From positions 58,286 through 122,285 of IMG/VR virus record IMGVR_UViG_3300032053_000013: a stretch of 64,000 nucleotides of DNA; one strand, given 5' to 3'. This document shows positions 52,001 to 59,761 of the stretch, piece by piece. The notes under the pieces were generated by a model. That model did no database searches and had not been told where the DNA came from. It worked only from the letters and a program-made list of their open reading frames with translations. A program made the translations under genes and the position numbers. Position 1 is the stretch's first letter. Every line of letters begins with the position of its first letter. This DNA comes from a virus.

Positions 52001-52229
52001 CAAGAGAGTGTCCACGGAGGACGTCGAGCGGTACAAGCGGTGGGCCATGATCCGGTTCCGGGCCATGCTCCGGGGCAGGCGGGTCACGGAGCAGGTCGAG
52101 CGGTGGCTGGCCGGGGAGCTGGGGCCAGAGTACCGGTTCCAGATCGAGTTCTCCTTCAACGAGGACGCGGCCAGCTTCGTGTCCAACCCGGCGAACGCCG
52201 AGAAGCTGGCCAAGGAGAATCTCACGTAG
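51993..52229 (+). CDS. Small hypothetical protein
   Basis: 78 residues, overlapping the previous gene by eight bases, with AGGAGGAC upstream. It is a basic helical protein (VERYKRWAMIRFRAMLRGRR) with an acidic end. Unknown. Confidence 0.5.
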   Translation: MPDKRVSTEDVERYKRWAMIRFRAMLRGRRVTEQVERWLAGELGPEYRFQIEFSFNEDAASFVSNPANAEKLAKENLT

Positions 52230-52238
52230 GGGGTTCCC

Positions 52239-52748
52239 ATGCCGCCGAAGCCGCCCGAGAAGACGGACGCGAGGGTCGTGGTCTGGTTCGACCACCCGAG
52301 GGACTGCCTGTGCTTCGCCACGAGGGTGGGGCTGGAGATGGGGGAGGAGATCCCGCCAGACAGGGTCGTGAGGATCCCGCTGAAGCTCGGGGAGGGCTTC
52401 CTCGACGCCGTCATGAACGCCGCCGTGAGCGCGGCCATCATGGGGGAGGGGGATAACGACTACAACAAGGTGCTCTACGGGGTCCAGAAGCTCCTCGACT
52501 CGCGGATGATCCAGGCCATCGACCTCGCCGAGACACTGCGGGAGCAGCGGAGGAAGTCCTCCGGGGGCGGGGTGGTGGACAGGATCAACGAGATGGTGGC
52601 GGTGCCCGCGTCGGAGTTCGTGAGGCTGGAGCGGCTGAGGGAGGCGGTGGTCGGGAGGGTAAAGTCCGTGGAGACCGACGGGGACGAGATGGGGATCGTG
52701 AGGGATCTGGACGGGTGGCTGGAGGAGAACGGCTTCTATGAATCCTGA
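52239..52748 (+). CDS. Hypothetical protein
   Basis: 169 residues. The N-terminal half is alpha/beta (ARVVVWFDHPRDCLCFATRV). The rest is long charged helices with a central GGGVVDRI break. It overlaps the resolvase-like gene by 11 bases, so the two are likely translated together. Confidence 0.5.
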   Translation: MPPKPPEKTDARVVVWFDHPRDCLCFATRVGLEMGEEIPPDRVVRIPLKLGEGFLDAVMNAAVSAAIMGEGDNDYNKVLYGVQKLLDSRMIQAIDLAETLREQRRKSSGGGVVDRINEMVAVPASEFVRLERLREAVVGRVKSVETDGDEMGIVRDLDGWLEENGFYES

Positions 52749-53217
52749 CCGCTACGGCAGCGAGAAGGCGGAGCCGGGGTTCGGCAAGAGGCGGCGCAGG
52801 CGCCGGTCGGCCCCGAGGGAGAAGTTCTCCGCCCCGATCCCGCAGGACGTGAGCTCCGAGCAGGAGGAGAGGGTCGCCAGGAGGGTGGGAGGGGAGCGCG
52901 TCGCGGCGAGCGGGGCCGGGCGCATCCCCCCGAGCGCCGGGCCCTGCATTCCGGGCAGGAGGTCCGGGGGGAAGGGCGACGTGTCGCACGACCTGGCCCT
53001 GGTCGAGTGCAAGACCACCCTGAAGGCCTCGATTTCCATCAAGAGGGACTACCTCGTGAAGATCTCCAGGGAGGCGTCCGACGTCCACAAGACGCCCGCC
53101 CTGGTGGTGTCCTTCACGGGGATGCCCCGCGGGGTGGAGCGGGACTGGGCGGTCGTCCCGCTGCCGGTGGCGAAGTCCATGCTCGGGCTGGGCGGCGATG
53201 ACGAAACGGTGAAATGA
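52738..53217 (+). CDS. Hjc-like PD-(D/E)XK nuclease (putative Holliday-junction resolvase)
   Basis: 159 residues. A basic N-terminal tail is followed by GDVSHDLALVECKTT (about 80-94). Its Asp and Glu-x-Lys match the metal site of PD-(D/E)XK resolvases such as Hjc; a second strand is PALVVSF. The position after RecA supports junction cleavage, although RecU-type or repair nuclease roles are possible. Confidence 0.6.
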   Translation: MNPDRYGSEKAEPGFGKRRRRRRSAPREKFSAPIPQDVSSEQEERVARRVGGERVAASGAGRIPPSAGPCIPGRRSGGKGDVSHDLALVECKTTLKASISIKRDYLVKISREASDVHKTPALVVSFTGMPRGVERDWAVVPLPVAKSMLGLGGDDETVK

Positions 53218-53225
53218 CGTATAAC
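53198..53225 (+). promoter_or_regulatory. Sigma-70-like promoter P10
   Basis: ATGACG (53198-53203), 16-base spacer with TGAAA, TATAAC (53220-53225). It is weaker than the consensus but keeps the same geometry. It spans the preceding stop codon. Confidence 0.6.
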
Positions 53226-53240
53226 AAGGTGGAGGACCGG

Positions 53241-54194
53241 ATGGGACTGAAGGACATCTTGGCGGCGGCCAGGAAGGCGCCGAGCGCGGTTCCCGAGTGG
53301 AGCCTCGGGGAGGTGCTGTGGGGCTACCTGGCCTCGCTGAGCGACGCGGAGGACGAGGGCCGGGAGCAGGGGTTCCACCCCTCCCAGCTCTTCGACTTCT
53401 GCCCGCGGCAGAGGGTCCTCGCCCACTTCTTCCCGAAGCCGGGCGAGGGCTACTTCTCGCCCGAGACGCGGACGCGGTTCGACTGGGGGACGGCGTGGCA
53501 CTGGTTCGTCCAGAACCACTACTTCGGCCCGATGGGGCTCCTGTGGGGGGACTGGCGGTGCAACCGGTGCGGGAAGGTGTGGAGGGACTCCCTCATGCCC
53601 CCGCCCGACATCGACTGCACCCCCAGCGCGGGCCCCCGCCGCGAGGACGAGGCCGTCCGCATCGTGCAGGCGGAGAGGGAGATCGAGGCGGGCAAGAGGC
53701 CCCGGCGCGGCGGGTACTGGACGTACCTGGAGAGGAGGGTCCGCACGGACGAGGGGATCGTCGGGCATGTCGACGGGATCCTCCAGATGCCGTGGGGCGA
53801 GAGGGCCCTCCTGGAGGTCAAGACGATGGACGGGAGGTGGTTCAAGACACTGTCCTCGCCCGACCCCAAGTACATGTTCCAGATCAGCGTGTACCTGTGG
53901 GCGACCGGCCTGGACCGATGCCTCCTGGCCTACTTCTCGAAGGACGCGGACCCGCAGAGGCCCAAGACCTTCTGGGTCAAGCGGGACGACGGGGTGGTCG
54001 AGGCCGTCAAGAGCAGGATCGCCCTCTACAAGAGGTCCTGGCCGGAGAAGCGGCTGTGCGTGGGAAACTGCGGGAGGGACACCGAGCGGGCCGCCGAGAA
54101 GTGCCCGCACCGCCTGGAGTGCTTCAGGCCCGACATCGAGGAGGCCGTCGAGAGGGAGCGCATACGGTATGCGCAGGAGGCGAAGAATTCCTGA
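53241..54194 (+). CDS. Cas4/AddB-like PD-(D/E)XK nuclease with probable Fe-S cluster
   Basis: 317 residues from an ATG after GGAGG; an earlier ATG lies inside the promoter. FCPRQR (Cys about 54) and a late CVGNC...CPHRLEC set form the 1+3 Cys pattern of Cas4/AddB iron-sulphur nucleases. GHVDGIL and LEVKT supply the metal-binding Asp, Glu and Lys. An extra CNRCG ribbon is inserted at about 113. It is probably an exonuclease for recombination. Confidence 0.75.
   Translation: MGLKDILAAARKAPSAVPEWSLGEVLWGYLASLSDAEDEGREQGFHPSQLFDFCPRQRVLAHFFPKPGEGYFSPETRTRFDWGTAWHWFVQNHYFGPMGLLWGDWRCNRCGKVWRDSLMPPPDIDCTPSAGPRREDEAVRIVQAEREIEAGKRPRRGGYWTYLERRVRTDEGIVGHVDGILQMPWGERALLEVKTMDGRWFKTLSSPDPKYMFQISVYLWATGLDRCLLAYFSKDADPQRPKTFWVKRDDGVVEAVKSRIALYKRSWPEKRLCVGNCGRDTERAAEKCPHRLECFRPDIEEAVERERIRYAQEAKNS
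54158..54174. repeat. 17-base palindrome, copy 3, over a start codon
   Basis: GCGCATACGGTATGCGC contains the ATG (54169) of the next gene. A protein binding here, or the RNA hairpin itself, would block that start. Confidence 0.8.
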
Positions 54195-54843
54195 CAGCGG
54201 ATGGAAGAAGTGGGAGCGCCACGTCGCCACCCTCTTCAGCCGTTGGCTGGCGCAGGGGGGGACGGGCGTGGAGTCCGAGAGGATCCTCTCCCGGCAGGCC
54301 CTGATGGGGAGGATGGTGGAGCGGACCTACGGGGACCTCACCGTCCACCCCAAGTGCGCCGAGCGGTTCCTCCCGGCGGCGAGGTGGTTCATGGGGCGCG
54401 TCCAGGCGGACGCGAAGAACAGGAAGGCGTTCAGGCTCCCGGGGCTCCTGACGGCCCCTGCGCACCCCTTCTGGGGCTGGTGGGACAAGCTGTCGGAGGA
54501 GACCCCGCGGTACCGGAGGGAGATGATCCCCCCTGCGGAGGGGGAGGCCAAGTGGCGGACCAACGAGTGGGGCAAGGTCAGGATGATGGTTGTCATGAAC
54601 GCCCCCTCGAAGGAGCACCTCCTGGTGCTGGGGTTCGGGGACATGGACTTCTTCGAGAGCGCCATGGGGGGGATGGGGAAGGAGATCCCGACGATGGAGA
54701 TCCGTCGGGTCCACACGGAGGACGCGGTCAAGATAGTGGTCCTGGAGGACTTCCTGGAGTGGGCGGACCCGGTGTCGCTGGGGTGCCCGAAGGTGGAGGT
54801 AGGGGATGTTTCTGGAGAAGCTGGAGAGGTTCGCCAAGGGTAG
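54169..54843 (+). CDS. Putative PD-(D/E)XK-type phage endonuclease
   Basis: 224 residues beginning MRRRRRIPDSGWKKWER. A YGDLTVHP segment and then DAKNRKAFRLPGLL resemble the GD... and (E/D)xK parts of a phage PDDEXK family, with LLGWW-like FWGWWDK after it. The usual Glu is Asp here, so the assignment is moderate. It overlaps the Cas4-like gene by 26 bases. Confidence 0.5.
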   Translation: MRRRRRIPDSGWKKWERHVATLFSRWLAQGGTGVESERILSRQALMGRMVERTYGDLTVHPKCAERFLPAARWFMGRVQADAKNRKAFRLPGLLTAPAHPFWGWWDKLSEETPRYRREMIPPAEGEAKWRTNEWGKVRMMVVMNAPSKEHLLVLGFGDMDFFESAMGGMGKEIPTMEIRRVHTEDAVKIVVLEDFLEWADPVSLGCPKVEVGDVSGEAGEVRQG

Positions 54844-55186
54844 CGGGATGGGCCTGGAGAGCGCGCTGAGGGAGCTGTGCGAGCGCAGGCGGATCCCGGT
54901 AGGGCAGGTCGCGAGGGACCTGAAGTCGCCCAAGAGGGAGGTCTTCTTCTGGGCCGACGCGTTCGGCATTTCCATCGAGGACCTGCCGCCCAAGGCGATC
55001 GCGTCGGCGAGGAGGAGGAAGGTGTCCCTGCGGGACTACTTCCTCAAGAACTTCGGGCAGGGCGTGGGGTGGATGGCTGAGGACCTGGGTGTGGCATTCA
55101 CGACCGTCGAGGAATACTACGCCGTCTTCTCTGGCGGCGAGGCGTGGAGGATGGAGCATGACGGACGCCGTGGCCGTAAGGCCTGA
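54806..55186 (+). CDS. Putative helix-turn-helix regulator
   Basis: 126 residues. IPVGQVARDLKSPKREVFFW (about 31-50) and, later, GVGWMAEDLGVAFTTVEEYY each look like a helix-turn-helix, suggesting an internal duplication. The N-terminus overlaps its neighbour by 38 bases. It would suit a repressor for one of the nearby operators, which is inference. Confidence 0.5.
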   Translation: MFLEKLERFAKGSGMGLESALRELCERRRIPVGQVARDLKSPKREVFFWADAFGISIEDLPPKAIASARRRKVSLRDYFLKNFGQGVGWMAEDLGVAFTTVEEYYAVFSGGEAWRMEHDGRRGRKA

Positions 55187-55967
55187 CAGGGGGAACGTCG
55201 CGGAGTGCAAGTGGACCCTCAAGAGGGTCGACGAGCTGGTCAAGATCGTGAACCAGTCCTACTTGGAGCTGTGCGAGCTTCTCTACAAGGTCAAGGAGAA
55301 CGAGTGGTTTCGGGCGCTGGAGGGGAAGGACAAAGAGCTGTACGCCACCTTCGAGGAGTACGTGGCCGACCGGCTGGGGTGGAAGAAGCGGAAGGGCCAG
55401 TATTTCGTCCGCATCCAGAAGGAGCTCATGGTGGAGGCGGGCCTCAAGCGGGAGGACCTGGCAGGGGTCGAGTACTCGAAGGCAGAGGTGCTGACGGGGC
55501 TGCCGCCCTCCGAGAAGACGCCGGGGAGGATCGGGGGGTGGATCGACCGGGCGAGGTCGTCCCAGGTCGACGACCTCCGCGCCTCGGTGAACAAGGTCAG
55601 GAACGAGGTCGAGAAGGGGAAGGTCCTCAAGACCGAAGTCGACAGGACCGAGACGTTCTACGTCACGGCGGACCAGCAGACGAACATCGACCTGGCCCTG
55701 TCGGTCGCGAAGAAGATCGCCGGGCCGAACGTGGGGAGGGGGTACGCCCTCGACATGATCTGCACCGAGTTCCTCTCGGGGAGGATCGAGGAGGGCAGGA
55801 TCATGGCGAGTCGGATCCTAAAGAGGGTCGAGCAGGTCTTCAACATCCAGGTGATCGCGTTCGAGGAGAGGGGCGAGGAGATGGAGATTGTCTACGGCGA
55901 CAAGATCGCCAAGAAGTTCGGGATCGAGGTCGAGCACAAGAAGAAGGGTCTGGATATCCCGAGATGA
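55158..55967 (+). CDS. Hypothetical helical protein
   Basis: 269 residues from an ATG eight bases after GGAGG. It is mostly helical: an N-terminal part with WTLKRVDELVKIVNQSYLEL, a central GWIDRARSSQVDDLRASVNK stretch, and a C-terminal half with IDLALSVAKKIAGPNVGRG. The last region resembles conserved parts of other phage hypotheticals. No enzymatic motif is visible. Confidence 0.55.
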   Translation: MTDAVAVRPDRGNVAECKWTLKRVDELVKIVNQSYLELCELLYKVKENEWFRALEGKDKELYATFEEYVADRLGWKKRKGQYFVRIQKELMVEAGLKREDLAGVEYSKAEVLTGLPPSEKTPGRIGGWIDRARSSQVDDLRASVNKVRNEVEKGKVLKTEVDRTETFYVTADQQTNIDLALSVAKKIAGPNVGRGYALDMICTEFLSGRIEEGRIMASRILKRVEQVFNIQVIAFEERGEEMEIVYGDKIAKKFGIEVEHKKKGLDIPR

Positions 55968-56308
55968 CCGAGAAGCACGACAGGCTGTTCCAGTTCCAGG
56001 ACGCGGTCGCCGCCTCCCTCTTCGTGGGGTGGCTGGATGAGGCGAATGTCCACGACCGCGTGTGGACCGGACCCTTCGTGCGCGTGGCGGCGGACGAGGA
56101 GAGGATGGGGAAGGTGGAGAGCGAGGCGAGGACCAGAGGCGGGAGGCCCGTCGGAGAGCGGAAGTGCCCTGTCCCGTCGGTCGAGAGGTTGCTTGCGGGA
56201 ATGGAGGGATGGCGTGAGATCTACGGAGGAGTCCCCGAGGACGAAGACGGAGCACGCGTACCTGGTGGAGCAGAGGGGCCCGAGCGAGTGGATCGTCAGG
56301 AAGGTTGA
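55964..56308 (+). CDS. Small hypothetical protein
   Basis: 114 residues, ATG overlapping the previous stop. The first 75 residues form a plausible small domain (FQFQDAVAASLFVGWLDEAN). The last 30, overlapping the SWIM gene, are Gly/Glu/Pro-rich and may be non-native extension. Confidence 0.45.
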   Translation: MTEKHDRLFQFQDAVAASLFVGWLDEANVHDRVWTGPFVRVAADEERMGKVESEARTRGGRPVGERKCPVPSVERLLAGMEGWREIYGGVPEDEDGARVPGGAEGPERVDRQEG

Positions 56309-56696
56309 CCTGGCCGTCCCCGACGCCGTTCTCGCCGAGCACAGGATCCTGGCCGGGCGGTGCGACTGCGAGGGGTTCTCCCGGTCGGACGGCCTGCGGT
56401 GCAGGCACACCGACATGGTCCTCACCAACCCCACGATCACGGACCACCGGATCGCCCGCAGGGCGGCCTCCGAGGTCATCTCCATGTGGTCCCCCGTCTT
56501 CGACAGGATAGTCTTCGACGAGTACGTGGAGTTCGGGCCGGGGGAGGGCGACGTGTTCGCGGCCCCGGGGGAGGAGGCGGGGGTCAGGGCGGTGCGGCTC
56601 GCGGCCAGGGGGAGCCCCGTCAAGAGCAATGGAAAGGAGTACCGGCGGGCGTTCTGCGTCCGGCGGAAGGTGCAGGTCATCTTGGACATCTCATGA
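56214..56696 (+). CDS. SWIM-type zinc-finger protein 2
   Basis: 160 residues from a GTG after GGAGGG. GRCDCEGF and LRCRHTDMV (about 48-66) supply the CxC...CxH ligands of a SWIM domain. The rest is alpha/beta with DEYVEFGPGEGD. It is a second SWIM protein, not closely similar in sequence to that at 20691 apart from the ligands. Confidence 0.6.
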   Translation: MRSTEESPRTKTEHAYLVEQRGPSEWIVRKVDLAVPDAVLAEHRILAGRCDCEGFSRSDGLRCRHTDMVLTNPTITDHRIARRAASEVISMWSPVFDRIVFDEYVEFGPGEGDVFAAPGEEAGVRAVRLAARGSPVKSNGKEYRRAFCVRRKVQVILDIS

Positions 56697-56704
56697 GGTG
56701 AAGC

Positions 56705-57100
56705 ATGGCGAAGAAGAAGCGCGGCGGTGCCGCACGGGCCCCGTCCAACAGGCTGACGGCGGCGAGGTGGGTGTCGGAGGCGTACGGCGAGAAGGGGCTG
56801 CGGGCGCTCCGGGCCATGGGTCCGGAGTTCTCCAGGTGCCTTCAGGACGAGATCCTTCACGTCCGCAGGCGCAACGAGCTGCTCGACCGGAAGGCGCGGC
56901 TGGAGAAGGCCATCTCGGACCTGAACGAGAGGCTCGTGGACATCGGGGAGTGGAAGTCCGACATGGGGTCGTGCTTCCCCAGGCTGGAGATGATCGTCAA
57001 GGCCCTTCCCGATATCGCCAGGGAGAAGCCGACGGCGGACGAGCCCAAGGAGAAGGCTCCGGAGGGCGAGCCCGTCGAGGCCAGCACGACCCAGGGGTAG
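56705..57100 (+). CDS. Hypothetical coiled-coil protein
   Basis: 131 residues from an ATG after AGGTGA. A basic N-terminus precedes a coiled coil (LLDRKARLEKAISDLNERLV). The C-terminal tail is rich in Pro, Glu and Lys and probably disordered. Unknown role. Confidence 0.5.
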   Translation: MAKKKRGGAARAPSNRLTAARWVSEAYGEKGLRALRAMGPEFSRCLQDEILHVRRRNELLDRKARLEKAISDLNERLVDIGEWKSDMGSCFPRLEMIVKALPDIAREKPTADEPKEKAPEGEPVEASTTQG

Positions 57101-57133
57101 ACCCTCTGGCGATGCGTGGGACGCTGGGCCCCT

Positions 57134-57202
57134 GTCTGCGCCCGCAGACGCTGTTGCAAGACGGCTGCCGAGGACCGGGCGCGGGGGGCCCGCACCATTT
57201 TT
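57134..57202 (+). terminator. Structured gap ending in a terminator-like hairpin
   Basis: GTCTGC (57134-57139) pairs with GCAGAC (57144-57149). GCGGG (57181-57185) pairs with CCCGC (57189-57193) and is followed by ACCATTTTT. The 112-base gap holds no gene. Confidence 0.5.
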
Positions 57203-57212
57203 GAGGTGAGGC

Positions 57213-57590
57213 ATGGGAGAGGAGAATCCGGTCCAGCAGAAGCCACCGGCGGAGGAGAACCTCGCGCTCTACGGGGCGGTGTGCTCCATCTTCTACTTCA
57301 TCGACGGGGACCCCAACGTCGTCCTCGGGCTGGAGATCCCGAAGCTGGACGCCTTCTACCGCCAGCGGGTCGGCGTCCCGATCCACCTCGGGACGTGGCC
57401 GGAGATAGAGAGGACCGTCCTCGCCCGCCTGAACGAGGTGAAGCCGCTCCTGAAGAAGAAGGGGAAGCCCATCCAGGTCAGGATCATAGGGCCGGTCCAG
57501 GCCTGGCTCGGGATGCGGCTCTACAAGCTCGTCTATCCGCACGCCGACCAGGTGTTCTACACCGAGGGCGAGGCGATCGTCGATATATGA
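57213..57590 (+). CDS. Hypothetical protein, faintly Csx3-like
   Basis: 125 residues from an ATG after TGAGGTGAGG. The C-terminal part, RIIGPVQAWLGMRLYKLVY followed by PHADQVFY and a terminal VDI strand, has the GP..WL...H..V.Y layout of Csx3-type ring nucleases. The usual YDPR sequence is absent. The N-terminal half is unrecognised. Treat the resemblance as weak; plain hypothetical protein is the safe label. Confidence 0.5.
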   Translation: MGEENPVQQKPPAEENLALYGAVCSIFYFIDGDPNVVLGLEIPKLDAFYRQRVGVPIHLGTWPEIERTVLARLNEVKPLLKKKGKPIQVRIIGPVQAWLGMRLYKLVYPHADQVFYTEGEAIVDI

Positions 57591-57940
57591 GCCGGGTCTT
57601 CCCAGACGACTGCTACCTATCGAGGAGGGAGAGGCTCATCTTCCTCGACACGATGCTGGAGGGGGAGATCCCGTGCTTCGGGTGCCCGGTGCCAGCGTGT
57701 CAGGCGAAGGCGGACCTGATGGCGGCCATCACGCTGTCCGGGGGGGGCGTGTCGGATTTCCAATCCGTCAAGTGCCCCCGGTGCGGGGGGAGGGTGCGCG
57801 AGTGGCGGGTGGACGGGATGTCGAGGGTGTGGCGGTGCAGGAACCCCGTGGAGGTGGACACCATGGGCATGGGGAAGTCCTGGATGGAGTGCGGGGGAAC
57901 CTACTCCGTGATGGGCGGGCTCGTCCTGACCAAAAGTTGA
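57587..57940 (+). CDS. Zinc-ribbon-like hypothetical protein
   Basis: 117 residues, ATG overlapping the previous stop. CFGCPVPAC, CPRCGG and later CRN...CGG give at least six Cys. The middle third is a classic CPRCGG ribbon half. P11 overlaps its 3' end. Function unknown. Confidence 0.55.
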   Translation: MSRVFPDDCYLSRRERLIFLDTMLEGEIPCFGCPVPACQAKADLMAAITLSGGGVSDFQSVKCPRCGGRVREWRVDGMSRVWRCRNPVEVDTMGMGKSWMECGGTYSVMGGLVLTKS

Positions 57941-57953
57941 AACGGGGTATAAT
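57926..57953 (+). promoter_or_regulatory. Sigma-70-like promoter P11
   Basis: CTGACC (57926-57931), 16-base spacer with TGAAA, TATAAT (57948-57953). It drives the last long series of small genes. Confidence 0.7.
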
Positions 57954-58000
57954 AGGGGCGTGGATCTGTGGCACTCGGGAGTCCGGTGGAGGTGGACGGG

Positions 58001-58366
58001 ATGAAGGCTGCGGCGGACATGGCGGCGGGAAACGACGAGAAGGCGGCGCTGGCGAAGGAGCTGGAGAAGGTCGCCATGGACATCAAGGGGCTGGAGAAGG
58101 AGCGCGACCGGCTGAAGCGGAAGCTCCTCCCCCTCATGTCCCTGGGCGAGCGGATCGGCCTCGTCGAGAAGGGCCAGCGGGAGACGCTGGACGTCTCCGA
58201 CGAGCTGCTCTCCGCGCTGGAGAGGGACCTGGGGCCCGAGGCGGTGCGCCGGGAGGTCAACACCCCCTGGCTCCGCGAGAGGATGAGGGAGGACGCGGCC
58301 CTCGACGCCCGCATCCCGCGGAAGGCGGGGGACCCCTTCCTCACCGTGGGGGAGAAGCGGTCGTGA
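58001..58366 (+). CDS. Hypothetical protein with coiled coil
   Basis: 121 residues from an ATG eight bases after GGAGG. ALAKELEKVAMDIKGLEKER is a coiled-coil segment, and the C-terminal half is a compact acidic domain. It is first in the P11 transcript. No recognised family. Confidence 0.5.
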   Translation: MKAAADMAAGNDEKAALAKELEKVAMDIKGLEKERDRLKRKLLPLMSLGERIGLVEKGQRETLDVSDELLSALERDLGPEAVRREVNTPWLRERMREDAALDARIPRKAGDPFLTVGEKRS

Positions 58367-58806
58367 TCTGCGAGGTCTACCTCCTGGTTAACCTGAGCGG
58401 GACGAAGACCAGGCAGTGGGTCCTCGTCGCCGCTGGTAGGGCCTTCCCCGAGGTCTTCACCAGACTCGGGCTGGCGAAGGCGGTGGCGTGGTGCATCTCC
58501 AAGGAGACCACCATGCAGGCGGACCTGTCCGAGAGGGACCGGGGCAAGGTGCTGGAAAGGGTGAAGGCCAAGATCCTCAAGGAGATCGAGGGGACGATCT
58601 CCGTCGAGAGGGGGAGGTGCCCCCAGGGCCGGATGAGTCTTGGGGCCTTCGACCTGGGGTTCGAGGCCTGCCTGAAGTGCCCCCATCTCCGGGTGGGCGA
58701 GGCCAGGCCGGGTCCGGCGGGGAAGCCGTCCGTCCGAGACGGCTTGTGGGAGTGCGGGGCGATCCTCCAGCAGGTCATAGTTGCGAGAAGGCTCGCCGAT
58801 CGGTAG
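58363..58806 (+). CDS. Hypothetical protein
   Basis: 147 residues, GTG overlapping the previous stop. It starts with a beta-rich segment (ICEVYLLVNLSGTKTRQWV), then a helical part, then CPQG...CLKC...CGA Cys residues that may bind metal. Unknown. Confidence 0.5.
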   Translation: MICEVYLLVNLSGTKTRQWVLVAAGRAFPEVFTRLGLAKAVAWCISKETTMQADLSERDRGKVLERVKAKILKEIEGTISVERGRCPQGRMSLGAFDLGFEACLKCPHLRVGEARPGPAGKPSVRDGLWECGAILQQVIVARRLADR

Positions 58807-58809
58807 CGC

Positions 58810-59169
58810 ATGGCGAAGAACGGGTGGTACCGGACGGGCAAGATGCCCGAGGAAGACCCGATCACCGAGAAGCAGCTCTGGTTCGTCCGGAAGCACTCCG
58901 CCGACGTGCTGGACGTGCTGGAGCCGAGGGAGCGGTGCGCCGTCGATCTCATGGGGTACGAGGAGTGGTCGGCGGGGCTGACGAAGAGGGAGGCGAGCGA
59001 GATCATCGGGGTCCTGAAGGGGGAGGCCGTCGCCCGCGAGGTCTCCCGCAGGACCGAGGTGGGGGCGAGGGCGGTCGCGCTGTCGGTCGACCGGCGCCCC
59101 AAGAGGAAGTGGTACGACACGCAGTTCGGAGGCGCGAGGAATGACAAAGAGGCTGATCAAGGACGCTGA
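58810..59169 (+). CDS. Hypothetical protein
   Basis: 119 residues starting MAKNGWYRTGKMPEED. ITEKQLWFVRKHSADVLD and LTKREASEIIGVLKG suggest a helical DNA-binding-like segment repeated in many phage proteins (TxxQxxFIxxL...LTKxEAS). The tail is basic. Function unknown. Confidence 0.5.
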   Translation: MAKNGWYRTGKMPEEDPITEKQLWFVRKHSADVLDVLEPRERCAVDLMGYEEWSAGLTKREASEIIGVLKGEAVAREVSRRTEVGARAVALSVDRRPKRKWYDTQFGGARNDKEADQGR

Positions 59170-59584
59170 GGTGGCGGAGTTCCTGGAGGCGTTCAAGGGC
59201 CGGACCCAGGAGGAGCAGGAGCGGTCGCCCGTGTGGCAGTCGCTCATCGGCTTCCCCGGGTGGGGCATGGCGAGGTTCAAGCTGGAGGAGGTGCGGATCC
59301 CGGTCATCCCGTCGGCGGAGCTGCCCGACCCGAGGTCGACGCCGCTGGAGAAGGCCGAGTTCACCCGCAGGCAGGAAGGCGTGGCGGTCACGGACGAGGG
59401 CAAGGGGAGGCCGACGCCGGGCGCGATGACCTCGATCTCCATGCCGGGCCAGGACAACCCGTGGTCCGACGTGCGGACGCCGACCGAGGGCGGGCCGGTG
59501 TTCCTGGCGATCAAGACCGAGGTGCCGCCGCCGTTCCCCGGGGCGTGGGAGAGGCGCGAGGGAGGGTGGTTCCGCAAGGAGTAG
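59141..59584 (+). CDS. Hypothetical protein
   Basis: 147 residues, overlapping the previous gene by 29 bases. A helical start (RLIKDAEVAEFLEAFKG) is followed by a Pro-rich, beta-poor body ending GAWERREGGWFRKE. No domain recognised. Confidence 0.45.
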   Translation: MTKRLIKDAEVAEFLEAFKGRTQEEQERSPVWQSLIGFPGWGMARFKLEEVRIPVIPSAELPDPRSTPLEKAEFTRRQEGVAVTDEGKGRPTPGAMTSISMPGQDNPWSDVRTPTEGGPVFLAIKTEVPPPFPGAWERREGGWFRKE

Positions 59585-59587
59585 GCC

Positions 59588-59758
59588 ATGCCCGGCAGGG
59601 AAGACCTGATCGACGCCAAGCGGAGTCTGTATTCCGAGCTCCTCAAGATTCCCCCGGGCCAGTTGACGGACTCCGACCTGGACGTGATGTCGGCCCTTAT
59701 GAAGGACGCGGACATCCAGCGGATCCTCGACAGGCACCTGAAGGCGGAGAGGGCGTGA
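59588..59758 (+). CDS. Very small helical protein
   Basis: 56 residues (MPGREDLIDAKRSLYSEL...) three bases after the preceding stop and three before the next start. It is predicted wholly helical and its codon use matches neighbours. The tight fit between genes supports it. Confidence 0.5.
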   Translation: MPGREDLIDAKRSLYSELLKIPPGQLTDSDLDVMSALMKDADIQRILDRHLKAERA

Positions 59759-59761
59759 CAG

